Below, in pieces: positions 33,484-41,666 of a DNA stretch of 64,000 nt (the first letter of the stretch is position 1; every line of letters begins with the position of its first letter). A model generated the notes under the pieces. That model was not told the origin of the DNA and ran no database searches. It saw only the letters and a program-made list of their open reading frames with translations. The stretch covers positions 28,147-92,146 of the forward strand of contig NZ_LMDI01000067.1 in the NCBI RefSeq assembly GCF_001425785.1, in the 5' to 3' direction. Source of the DNA: Rhizobacter sp. Root1221. Its GTDB lineage: Bacteria > Pseudomonadota > Gammaproteobacteria > Burkholderiales > Burkholderiaceae_C. The position numbers and the translations under genes were made by a program.

Positions 33484-33514
33484 AGTCTAGACCTTCCCAC
33501 TGTGACAAGGTCAA
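33484..33514 (-). promoter_or_regulatory. CueR/MerR-type copper promoter, 19-bp spacer
   Basis: Minus-strand -35 TTGACC (33514-33509) and -10 TAGACT (33489-33484) are separated by 19 bases, the over-long spacer that MerR-family activators untwist. Within it lies the dyad GACCTT-N11-AAGGTC (33490-33512), close to the known CueR operator. It reads into the copper operon starting at 33441. The regulator gene is not in this window. Confidence 0.82.
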
Positions 33515-33535
33515 GGGGCAAGCACACGATCGGTT

Positions 33536-34336
33536 TCAGCTGAGTTGATCGCCCGCGCGTCGCCCGCGCAGATCGTCCACCAGCGCCGGCCCGGCAACCA
33601 CGGCAAGCGCCACGGCGAGAGGCAAGGTTGCCGCAAAGCCCATGGCGCGAAAGGCCAGTGCGCCCACCACACCACCCACGAAGAAGAGCGCCAGCACGGT
33701 GAGATGGAGCCAGAGCCTGTCACGGTTTGCCTTCACCGGATGAACCTCATTGTGTGCCGCAGTTCTGTTCCAGTAGAAGAGGCGCCCCAGTTCGACGCCG
33801 ATGTCGGTCGCGATGCCCGTCATGTGAGTCGTCCGAAGCTCCGCCCCGGACATCTTCGTCACCATCGCGTTTTGCAGGCCCATGACAAAGCACAGCAGCA
33901 GCGCGGTTGCGGGCAGCAGGAGCATGCCCGTTGAGCTCACACTTGCGCCCACGATGCCAAAGAGCAGCAGCAGCGCGGCCTCGAACAACAGCGGAATGGC
34001 ATACAGGCCGTGAAGTCCGCGGCGCCTGGCCCAGTTGACCAGGACTGCCGTGCATGCCGCTCCGCTGGTGAACGCCCCGAGCAGCGCCCCACCGCCGAGC
34101 ACAAGTGGCAACGAACCGGCTGCGAGATCGTCCGCCATGGCGGAAACAACACCCGTCACATGGGATGTGTAGCGATGGATCGCAAGGAAGCCACCGGCGT
34201 TCACGGCGCCGGCGACAAAGGCAAGCAATCCGCCCAACTGGCGATTCGCCATCCGGTCGCGCCGGCTGCCGGCCAGGCAACTGAGGTAGCGGAAAGCACG
34301 ACCGAAGGCCGAACGCACGTGGCCAAGCATTGACAT
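33536..34336 (-). CDS. YoaK/DUF1275 family membrane protein
   Basis: 266 residues from ATG 34336 (34330 also possible); an in-frame upstream extension is low-complexity and overlaps the next gene. About six to seven helices, with the DUF1275 pattern LGGLLAFVAGAVNAGGFLAIHRYTSHVTG in the first helix and FVMGLQNAMVTKMSGAELRTTHMTGIATDIGVELG in the middle. Integral inner-membrane protein of unknown function. Same strand as the copper operon but upstream of its promoter, so separately transcribed. Confidence 0.85.
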   Translation of the reverse strand: MSMLGHVRSAFGRAFRYLSCLAGSRRDRMANRQLGGLLAFVAGAVNAGGFLAIHRYTSHVTGVVSAMADDLAAGSLPLVLGGGALLGAFTSGAACTAVLVNWARRRGLHGLYAIPLLFEAALLLLFGIVGASVSSTGMLLLPATALLLCFVMGLQNAMVTKMSGAELRTTHMTGIATDIGVELGRLFYWNRTAAHNEVHPVKANRDRLWLHLTVLALFFVGGVVGALAFRAMGFAATLPLAVALAVVAGPALVDDLRGRRAGDQLS

Positions 34337-34413
34337 GCAGGGAGCGGGCCCTGGTTGAGCGCTCGGCAGGCCGGCGCCCCGTTGCCCGATGCCAGTGCCT
34401 TGATCCACGAGCC

Positions 34414-34617
34414 CTATCGCTTCACAACGAGTTCGACATCGTCGTCCCGGTCCGCGCCGGTCGGCACGAGCGACACCCCATGGTGCACCAAGTAGTCGCG
34501 AATCAACCGGCGCACCACCTGCGATGGCGTGACATCCTGCCGGGCGCACAACTCCTCGAGAGCCTTCTTCTTCGCCGGGTCTACCAGAACCGTGAGTCGT
34601 GCGGTCTTGAGTTCCAT
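34414..34617 (-). CDS. small ribbon-helix-helix (CopG-like) DNA-binding protein
   Basis: 67 residues from ATG 34617, six codons inside the longest frame, because GGAGC sits just before it. The opening strand ELKTARLTVLVDPAKKKALEELCARQDVTPSQVVRRLIRDYL matches the RHH/CopG plan: a beta strand that contacts DNA, then two helices with TPSQVVRRLI. The tail is acidic then basic (DRDDDVELVVKR). No toxin gene is adjacent, so it may be an orphan regulator rather than an antitoxin. Confidence 0.8.
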   Translation of the reverse strand: MELKTARLTVLVDPAKKKALEELCARQDVTPSQVVRRLIRDYLVHHGVSLVPTGADRDDDVELVVKR

Positions 34618-34647
34618 GATTGCTCCGTATTGCAATCACATTATAAT

Positions 34648-34653
34648 GCCGTT
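34648..34653 (-). promoter_or_regulatory. TATAAT -10 element for the RHH gene
   Basis: On the minus strand TATAAT occurs in the AT-rich stretch ATTATAATGTGATTGCAATA about 30 bases before the RHH start. It is an exact -10 match in otherwise GC-rich DNA. No convincing -35 is seen 17 bases upstream. Confidence 0.5.
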
Positions 34654-34859
34654 CACATGTGGAAGTCGCAGAACCACTTCTCCCTGCCTTCAGCCGAAGG
34701 CGCCGAAAGGACTGCCCCGGTTCAATTGCTCGGTGCGCTCTCCATGATTCTCACTGCACATCGGGCGCAGGCGACAAACCAGTAGCACTTCGGCATGGCA
34801 CACATCGGCGTTGATGCGGACTCCGAACTGGTTCACGGGCAAGAGACTGCACACGCCCC

Positions 34860-35750
34860 ATGTTGAGAGAGCCATCGCGCAACGTGACACAAAATCCCGG
34901 GATGACCGTCCGACGTGTGCCAATCCCCCAACCCGTCTACGCCGAGCGCCACCGCACGGTGGAATCGGTCCGCGGCCTCGCTGGCGGCATCGTGGCGCTT
35001 GCCCTGGTGCTGCTGTTCGCCGGCGTCGCCGTTGTTCCCTTCGGTTTGGTGCTCAGCGCCCACGATGGCGGGCTGGGCCCGTGGTTCGCGGTCGCTGCGT
35101 TCGGGTCCGCCGGCGCGCTGGGCATGGCGTGGGTGGTGCGACAGTGGCGGCGCCCGGTGCCCCACACGGTGGTCTCGGACATCGGCGTGCTCGGCGACGC
35201 CGCCGCCGGGTGGTTCAACGACATCCGGTGGGACCAGTTGCGGCGCCACCCAAGCGGCGGCGTCGATGTCTGGGTGGCCACATCATCGCGAAGCGAGGAG
35301 ACGCTGCAGTGGCTGCACTTCTTCACCGCGGAGCGCCCCACCCGCCCGCCCACCGAACGCAAGCTCAGGCTGCTCGTGCCGCAGACGCTCGGATGCCTGT
35401 GGTACGGCAACGCGTTCGCGCTGCGGCGCGCGCTGCTGCTGCAGCTGGCCACGCGCGCCGAGCCGCCGTTGCGTTTCGATCCGATGTTGTTCGTCCAGAT
35501 GGGCCTGCACCCACAACGCTGGACGCGAATGCCGTGGCCCCGTCGTGTGTTCGTGCTGCTGATGCTGGTGCCCGTGGCAGCGCTGTTCGCCGCGTTCTTC
35601 CTGCAGCTTGACGCGCTGCCGTCGGTGTGGTGGGGCGTCGGCATCCTGGTGGTTGGCATGCTTGCCATCGCGTTGATCGCGGTCGCCGTGTTTTCCGCGC
35701 TGTACCCCCAGTTCAGTGGCGATCCGTACGTGTTCGACCCGCCGAACTGA
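34860..35750 (+). CDS. orphan membrane protein, four predicted helices
   Basis: 296 residues, not recognised. Two helices near the N-terminus (LAGGIVALALVLLFAGVAVV; WFAVAAFGSAGALGMAWVV), a soluble middle of about 110 residues (VVSDIGVLGDAAAGWFNDIRW; basic and Trp-rich), and two helices near the C-terminus (VFVLLMLVPVAALFAAFFLQ; WWGVGILVVGMLAIALIAVA). The start could be later, at the ATG of MTVRRVPIP (34902). It stands alone between the divergent RHH gene and the Pao operon. No function can be assigned. Confidence 0.7.
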   Translation: MLREPSRNVTQNPGMTVRRVPIPQPVYAERHRTVESVRGLAGGIVALALVLLFAGVAVVPFGLVLSAHDGGLGPWFAVAAFGSAGALGMAWVVRQWRRPVPHTVVSDIGVLGDAAAGWFNDIRWDQLRRHPSGGVDVWVATSSRSEETLQWLHFFTAERPTRPPTERKLRLLVPQTLGCLWYGNAFALRRALLLQLATRAEPPLRFDPMLFVQMGLHPQRWTRMPWPRRVFVLLMLVPVAALFAAFFLQLDALPSVWWGVGILVVGMLAIALIAVAVFSALYPQFSGDPYVFDPPN

Positions 35751-35946
35751 TGCAGACCCGCGGCCAGGACGCCGCGGCGCCTGATCGTCAAGTCCACGTT
35801 GATACAGCGTCAACCGCCAGCCGTCTATCCGCATTCCCGGCAAGCGCTTAGATTGAGCGCTCGTCCTCGAACGCGGCCGTGTGCCGCTCCGCATCGCGGC
35901 GCCGCCCCAGGCGCCACGCCCCCCACAACCGGCGCAGGGAGCCCCG

Positions 35947-36603
35947 ATGACCACACCCCCGAATGACATCACGCTGTCCAGGCGGGACCTGCTCGCCGCC
36001 GGAGCGGCCGGCACCACGGCACTCGCCGTGCCGCGACCGGCGGCCGCGCAAGCCGCCCCTGTCCCCGATGCGAACGCCGAAACCGGCGTGCCGACGCACC
36101 AGGTCGTCTTGCACGTCAACGGGCAGGTGCACGAACTGGAACTCGACACGCGCACGTCCTTGCTGGATGCCCTGCGCGAGCATCTGCACCTCACGGGCAC
36201 CAAGAAGGGCTGCGACCACGGTCAATGCGGCGCCTGCACGGTGATCGCGGACGGGCGCCGCATCAACGCGTGCCTGTCGCTGGCGGTCATGCACGATGGT
36301 GGCAAGGTCGTCACCATCGAAGGTCTTGGCACGCCGGAGCGCCCGCACCCGATGCAGGCCGCCTTCGTGAAGCATGACGGCTACCAATGCGGCTACTGCA
36401 CGCCCGGCCAGGTCTGTTCTGCCGTCGCCGTGCTGGGCGAGATCCGCGACGGCATTCCGAGCCACGTGAGCGGTGACCTGACAACGCGCCCCCTCCTGTC
36501 ACCGGCGGAGCTTCGGGAACGCATGAGCGGCAACCTCTGCCGCTGCGGCGCCTACGCCAACATCCTCGATGCGATCACCGAAGTGGCGGGGGTGACGCCA
36601 TGA
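35947..36603 (+). CDS. paoA: PaoA-like periplasmic aldehyde oxidoreductase, [2Fe-2S] subunit
   Basis: 218 residues from ATG 35947, preceded by AGGGAG; a longer frame upstream is Pro-rich filler. A Tat signal ([20 protein letters not shown]) sends the folded complex to the periplasm. Two [2Fe-2S] domains: plant-ferredoxin type ([16 protein letters not shown]) and the alpha-helical xanthine-dehydrogenase type ([19 protein letters not shown]). Electrons pass from the Mo centre in PaoC through these clusters to the FAD in PaoB. The stop overlaps the start of the next gene (ATGA). Confidence 0.92.
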   Translation: MTTPPNDITLSRRDLLAAGAAGTTALAVPRPAAAQAAPVPDANAETGVPTHQVVLHVNGQVHELELDTRTSLLDALREHLHLTGTKKGCDHGQCGACTVIADGRRINACLSLAVMHDGGKVVTIEGLGTPERPHPMQAAFVKHDGYQCGYCTPGQVCSAVAVLGEIRDGIPSHVSGDLTTRPLLSPAELRERMSGNLCRCGAYANILDAITEVAGVTP

Positions 36604-37553
36604 AATCCTTCACCTACGAACGCGCGCGCACGCCCGCGGAGGCCGCCGCGGCCGTGGCGAAGCGGCCCGAAGCCAAATTCATCGCCGGTGGAACGAACCT
36701 GCTCGACCTGATGAAACTGCAGATCGAGACGCCGGCGCACCTGGTCGACGTGAACGCGATCGGGCTGGACCGCATCGAGCCACTGCGCGACGGCGGGCTG
36801 CGCATCGGCGCGCTCGTGCGCAACACCGACCTGGCCGCTGACATGCGCGTGCGGCGTGACCACGCCGTGCTGTCGAAGGCGCTGCTGGCCGGCGCGTCGG
36901 GGCAGCTGCGCAACAAGGCAACCACCGCGGGCAACCTGCTGCAGCGCACGCGCTGCCCCTATTTCTACGACACGGCCATGCCCTGCAACAAGCGCCAGCC
37001 CGGCAGCGGTTGCGCGGCTGTGGACGGCGCGAACCGCTCACATGCGGTCATCGGGTCGAGTGCGGCGTGCATCGCGACCCATCCGAGCGACATGGCCGTC
37101 GCGCTGCGGGTGCTGGATGCCACCGTCGAGACGGTGCGGGCCGACGGTCGGCAACGCCGCATCCCGATTGCCGATTTCCATCGGCTGCCCGGCGAGACGC
37201 CGCACATCGAGACCACCCTCGAGCAGGGCGAGTTGATCACCGCCGTCACCCTTCCCCGGCCGGCCGGCGGCGTGCACCAGTACCGCAAGGTGCGCGACCG
37301 TGCCTCCTATGCGTTCGCGCTGGTGTCGGTCGCCGCCATCCTGCAAGAGGATGGCAGCGGCCGCGTGGCGTTCGGTGGCGTGGCCCACAAGCCGTGGCGA
37401 GTCGAAGCGGCCGAAGCGCTGCTGCCGCGGGGCGCGAAGGCCTTCGCAGACCGCGCCTTCGCCGGCGCACGGCCTGCCGCCCACAACGCGTTCAAGCTGG
37501 AACTCGCCGAGCGAACGCTGGCGTCCCTGCTGCCGCGCTCGGGGAGGACCTGA
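36600..37553 (+). CDS. paoB: PaoB-like FAD/[4Fe-4S] subunit
   Basis: 317 residues. FAD-binding pattern of the CO-dehydrogenase/xanthine-dehydrogenase medium subunit: [16 protein letters not shown] (28-40) and [17 protein letters not shown]. It has the Cys-rich insertion that carries the extra [4Fe-4S] cluster in E. coli PaoB and 4-hydroxybenzoyl-CoA reductase: C119, C129, C138 and C157. Middle gene of the operon, overlapping PaoA by four bases and separated from PaoC by two. Confidence 0.92.
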   Translation: MKSFTYERARTPAEAAAAVAKRPEAKFIAGGTNLLDLMKLQIETPAHLVDVNAIGLDRIEPLRDGGLRIGALVRNTDLAADMRVRRDHAVLSKALLAGASGQLRNKATTAGNLLQRTRCPYFYDTAMPCNKRQPGSGCAAVDGANRSHAVIGSSAACIATHPSDMAVALRVLDATVETVRADGRQRRIPIADFHRLPGETPHIETTLEQGELITAVTLPRPAGGVHQYRKVRDRASYAFALVSVAAILQEDGSGRVAFGGVAHKPWRVEAAEALLPRGAKAFADRAFAGARPAAHNAFKLELAERTLASLLPRSGRT

Positions 37554-37555
37554 CC

Positions 37556-39760
37556 ATGAAGTTCGACACACCTGCAAGTGCCAATCCCATCGACCAGGGC
37601 CGGGTCGTCGGCCAGGCTGTCGACCGGGTCGACGGGCGGCTGAAGACCACCGGCCGCGCGCGCTACACGTATGAACTGCACGATGAGGTTCCAGGCGCCG
37701 CCTATGGCGCGGTGGTGGGCGCCACGGTGGCCAAGGGCCGCATCGTGTCGATGGACCTGGCCGCCGCGCAGCATGCGCCCGGCGTCCTCACCATCGTGAC
37801 GGCGCAGAGCGCGGGCAAGCTGGGCAAGGCGGACCGCAACACGGCCCGGCTGCTGGCCGGCCCCAGCATCGATCACTACCACCAGGCGGTGGCCCTCGTG
37901 GTGGCGGAGACCTTCGAGCAGGCGCGCGCAGCGGCGCAGCTCGTCCGCGTGCAGTACGCCACCGCCCCCGGCAGCTACGAACTCGCCGCCGCCAAGGAGG
38001 GTGCGGCCGCCCCCAAGACCGGCCGCGGTGCCCGCGACAGCGTGCGCGGCGACTTCAGCGCCGCGTTCGCGGCCGCACCGGTCCAGCTCGATGCCCTGTA
38101 CACGACGCCCGACCAGGCCCACGCGATGATGGAGCCACATGCCTCCGTGGCCGCGTGGGACGGCGATCGATTGACGGTGTGGACATCGAACCAGATGGTG
38201 GCGTGGGGCGTCTCCGATCTCGCCACCACGCTTGGCATCCCGAAAGAAAAGGTCCGCGTCGTGTCCCGCTTCATCGGCGGCGGCTTCGGCGGCAAGCTGT
38301 TCATCCGCACGGATGCCGTCCTGGCCGCGCTCGGCGCTCGGGCGGCGGGCCGGCCGGTCAAGGTCGCCCTGCCCCGGCCGCTGATGTTCAACAACACGCC
38401 GCACCGTCCCGCCACGATCCAGCGCATCCGCCTGGGTGCCGGTCCTGACGGCAAGCTCTCCGCCCTCGCCCACGAAAGCTGGTCGGGCGACCTGCCCGGT
38501 GGCAAGCCGGAGATGGCCATCCAGCAGTCGCGCCTGCTGTACGCGGCGCCGAACCGCCTGACCGCGACACGGCTCGCCGTGCTCGACTTGCCGGAAGGCA
38601 ACGCCATGCGGGCGCCGGGCGAGGCGCCCGGGCTGATGGCGCTCGAGATCGCGATGGACGAGATGGCGGAGAAACTGGGGCTCGACCCGATCGCGTTCCG
38701 AATCCTCAACGACACGCAGGTCGACCCCGAGAATCCCGAGCGCCCGTTCACGCAACGCCAACTGGCCGAATGCCTGCGCCTGGGCGCGCAGCGCTTCGGC
38801 TGGCCGCGGCGATCGGCGGCGCCGCGCCAACGCCGCGAAGGCTCGTGGTGGATCGGCATGGGCGTGGCCGTGGGCTTTCGCAACAACCAGGTGATGAACT
38901 CGGCCGCGCGGGTGCGCCTCGATGCCCGGGGCATGGTCACGGTCGAGACCGACATGACCGACATCGGCACCGGCAGCTACACGGTGATCGCACAGACGGC
39001 GGCGGAGATGCTGGGCTTGCCCATCGAACGTGTGGTGGTCCGGTTGGGCGACTCCGCCTTCCCGGTGTCTGCAGGGTCGGGGGGCCAGTGGGGTGGCAAC
39101 TCGTCCACGGCCGGCGTGTACGCCGCCTGCGTGCGCCTGCGCGAGGCGGTGGCACAGCGCCTCGCGGTGCCGGTCGACCAGGCCGGCTTTGCCGATGGCA
39201 TGGTGCTCGTGGGCGACCGCCGGATTCCCCTGAACGCGGCCGCGGCCGATGGTGACCTGGTCGCCGAAGACCTCATCGAGTTCGGCAACCTGACGCAGAA
39301 GTTCCAACAGTCCACCTTCGCCGGGCACTTCGTCGAGGTCGGGGTCGACGTCGACACCTGCGAGGTTCGGGTGCGGCGGATGCTCGCGGTCTGCGCCGCC
39401 GGGCGCATCCTGAACCCCAAGACCGCCCGCAGCCAGGTGATCGGCGCGATGACGATGGCAGTCGGTGCGGCCTTGATGGAAGAACTGGTGGTGGACCCGC
39501 GGCGGGGCTTTTTCGTCAACCACGACCTGGCGGGATACGAGGTTCCCGTGCACGCGGACATCCCGCGGCAGGAGGTGATCTTCCTGGACGAGACCGACCC
39601 GGCTTCGTCGCCGATGAAAGCCAAGGGCGTGGGTGAACTGGGCATCTGCGGGGTGGGCGCGGCGATCGCGAATGCGATCTACAACGCGGTGGGCGCACGC
39701 GTTCGCGACTATCCCGTCACGTTGGACAAGTTGCTCGACGCGACCCGGCAGCGTGCTTGA
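37556..39760 (+). CDS. paoC: PaoC-like molybdopterin-binding catalytic subunit
   Basis: 734 residues, close to E. coli PaoC (about 730). The start is ATG 37556, three bases after the PaoB stop; the frame is open much further upstream but antisense-like there. Motifs of the xanthine oxidase large subunit: GFGGKLFIRTDA, EGNAMRAPGEAPG, GGQWGGNSSTAG and the C-terminal catalytic Glu in KGVGELGICGVGAAIANAI. It hydroxylates aromatic or aliphatic aldehydes to acids at a molybdenum-cytosine-dinucleotide centre. The dedicated MoCo-insertion chaperone (PaoD/XdhC type) is not next to it. Confidence 0.93.
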   Translation: MKFDTPASANPIDQGRVVGQAVDRVDGRLKTTGRARYTYELHDEVPGAAYGAVVGATVAKGRIVSMDLAAAQHAPGVLTIVTAQSAGKLGKADRNTARLLAGPSIDHYHQAVALVVAETFEQARAAAQLVRVQYATAPGSYELAAAKEGAAAPKTGRGARDSVRGDFSAAFAAAPVQLDALYTTPDQAHAMMEPHASVAAWDGDRLTVWTSNQMVAWGVSDLATTLGIPKEKVRVVSRFIGGGFGGKLFIRTDAVLAALGARAAGRPVKVALPRPLMFNNTPHRPATIQRIRLGAGPDGKLSALAHESWSGDLPGGKPEMAIQQSRLLYAAPNRLTATRLAVLDLPEGNAMRAPGEAPGLMALEIAMDEMAEKLGLDPIAFRILNDTQVDPENPERPFTQRQLAECLRLGAQRFGWPRRSAAPRQRREGSWWIGMGVAVGFRNNQVMNSAARVRLDARGMVTVETDMTDIGTGSYTVIAQTAAEMLGLPIERVVVRLGDSAFPVSAGSGGQWGGNSSTAGVYAACVRLREAVAQRLAVPVDQAGFADGMVLVGDRRIPLNAAAADGDLVAEDLIEFGNLTQKFQQSTFAGHFVEVGVDVDTCEVRVRRMLAVCAAGRILNPKTARSQVIGAMTMAVGAALMEELVVDPRRGFFVNHDLAGYEVPVHADIPRQEVIFLDETDPASSPMKAKGVGELGICGVGAAIANAIYNAVGARVRDYPVTLDKLLDATRQRA

Positions 39761-39886
39761 GCGCTTGCGCGCCGGGCACCGCAATCACCGCGCGAGTCGA
39801 GCCCGGTTCCGCAGTGACGTGGCGCGCGATTGCCGGAAGCCGGCGCAGTGTTCCAGTTGCAGGCATGGCCGAGCCGGCACCAACCG

Positions 39887-40855
39887 CTACAACCACCCCG
39901 CACGTCGAAATCGCCAGTAGAGAACCGAACACGTCGCGGCGATCGAGGCCAAGGCGATCGGGTATCCCCACCGCCACTTCAACTCGGGCATGTGCTCGAA
40001 GTTCATTCCCCAGATGCCAGCAAACGCGGTGGCCACGGCAAAGATGCCTGCCCACGCCGCCAGACGCTTGGTGGTCTCCGATTCCTCGATCGTCGCCATG
40101 GACAGGTTGACCTGAATGGCCGTGCCAATGGTGTCGCGAAGGCTCTCGAGGGCGGCCTGCATCCGCTCGAGGTGGTCATAGACGTCACGGAAGTACTCCC
40201 GGCTCCCTTCGCAAACGGCCGGCACGCGCCCGCGCACGAGCTTTCCGCAGGCATCCAGAAGAGGGCCGACCGCATGCTTGACGGTGGTGATCCGCTGCTT
40301 GAGGCCATAGAGCCGCTTCACGTTCTCACGCGCGCTGCCGACTTCGAAGATGTGTCCCTCGATGGCTTCAAGTTCGCCCTCGAGCGCATCGATGACGGGA
40401 AAGTAGCGATCCACGACTTCGTCCATGATCGCGTAGAGCACATAGCCGGGGCCGGTCTTCAGCAAATGAGGCTCTCTCTCGGCGCGCTCCCGTACCGCGA
40501 TCAGGGCGTGCTGGCTGTGGCTGCGGATCGACAGAACGAAGTTGGGCCCGGCAAAGACGGCCACCTCGCCGACGCGCAGATCGTCGGTTGGGGTGAACTC
40601 AACGGTGTGCATGGCCGCAAACACCGTCGACTCGTACTCATCGACCTTGGGCCGCTGATGCCCGTGCTTCGCGTCTTCGATGGCCAAGTCGTGAAGGCCG
40701 AACTCTTCTTGCATCCGGGCCAGTTCGGCGTCCGTCGCGTCGCGTAACGCCACCCACACGAAGGATCTTTCATCCCGAAGATAGTCGCTGATCTCCGCCG
40801 GTTGGATGTCCGCCAGCCTACGTCCACCTTGGTAGACAACACAGTTGATCAACAT
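39887..40855 (-). CDS. corA: CorA-family Mg2+/Co2+ transporter
   Basis: 322 residues. Long cytosolic N-terminal domain rich in charged helices, then two C-terminal membrane segments. The selectivity signature GMN is at 283-285 (AGIWGMNFEHMPEL), after the pore helix (RLAAWAGIFAVATAFAGIW), and the tail is basic (RFRRAGWL). It works as a pentameric channel for Mg2+. It lies 121 bp beyond the kdpE end on the same strand, extending the cation-uptake block. Confidence 0.94.
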   Translation of the reverse strand: MLINCVVYQGGRRLADIQPAEISDYLRDERSFVWVALRDATDAELARMQEEFGLHDLAIEDAKHGHQRPKVDEYESTVFAAMHTVEFTPTDDLRVGEVAVFAGPNFVLSIRSHSQHALIAVRERAEREPHLLKTGPGYVLYAIMDEVVDRYFPVIDALEGELEAIEGHIFEVGSARENVKRLYGLKQRITTVKHAVGPLLDACGKLVRGRVPAVCEGSREYFRDVYDHLERMQAALESLRDTIGTAIQVNLSMATIEESETTKRLAAWAGIFAVATAFAGIWGMNFEHMPELKWRWGYPIALASIAATCSVLYWRFRRAGWL

Positions 40856-40976
40856 GCGGTGCGCCGCTCCATGCCAATGTTGCCTTGGCCGCCCGGAGAG
40901 CGGCTGTCCTTGGTTGAAACACTCGCAACGCCTTCCACTCGGGTCATCTCCCGGGAGTGCGGGCCAGGCGCCGGAA

Positions 40977-41666
40977 TCACGAGATCACGAATCGGTACCC
41001 GATACCTGTCTCGGTCAGCAAATGCCGAGGCTGCGCCGGGTCCAGTTCGATCTTCTTTCGCAGCTGCCCCATGTAGACCCGCAGGTAGTGGGTGTCCTCC
41101 GCATGGTTCGGTCCCCACACGGCCTGAAGCAGTTGCTTGTGGGTGAGCACGCAATCCGGGTGGGCCGCGAGGTGGGTCAGCAAGCGGTACTCGATGGGTG
41201 TCACATGGAGACCCTGCCCGGCCTTCGTGATCGTGCGGCGTGCGAGATCCATCTTCACGTCACCGAACTCGACGACCGCCCCGCGGGCCACCGTGGCGCG
41301 CCGGCGCAGGTGGGCCCGCACCCGTGCGAGCAGTTCGCCAACGCCAAACGGCTTGATGAGGTAGTCATCCGCGCCCGCGTTCAACGCCTCGACCTTGTCG
41401 GCTTCATCCGTTCTCGCCGAAAGCACCAGCACGGGGATGTCGGACCACGTTCGCAGCTGCCGGATCAGGTCCACGCCTTCTCCATCGGGCAGGCCCAGAT
41501 CGAGCACGACCATGTCCGGGCGGCGGGTGCTCGCCTCGATGAGACCGCGCTCGACGCTACCCGCCTCGAACACCTCGAAATTCTCGCGTGTCAGTGTCAA
41601 ACACACGAAGCGGCGAATCTCGGTCTCGTCTTCAACGACCAGGATGCGCTGCATCGATTCGCTCAT
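40977..41666 (-). CDS. kdpE: KdpE response regulator
   Basis: 229 residues, OmpR/PhoB family. Receiver with E12/D13, phospho-acceptor D56 (MVVLDLGLPDGEG) and the KPF turn, then a winged-helix DNA-binding domain (IEYRLLTHLAAHPDCVLTHKQLLQAVWG; YLRVYMGQLRKKIE; GIGYRF). Phosphorylated by KdpD, it activates the kdpFABC operon under K+ limitation or osmotic stress. ATG 41666 overlaps the KdpD stop (ATGA). Confidence 0.96.
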   Translation of the reverse strand: MSESMQRILVVEDETEIRRFVCLTLTRENFEVFEAGSVERGLIEASTRRPDMVVLDLGLPDGEGVDLIRQLRTWSDIPVLVLSARTDEADKVEALNAGADDYLIKPFGVGELLARVRAHLRRRATVARGAVVEFGDVKMDLARRTITKAGQGLHVTPIEYRLLTHLAAHPDCVLTHKQLLQAVWGPNHAEDTHYLRVYMGQLRKKIELDPAQPRHLLTETGIGYRFVIS

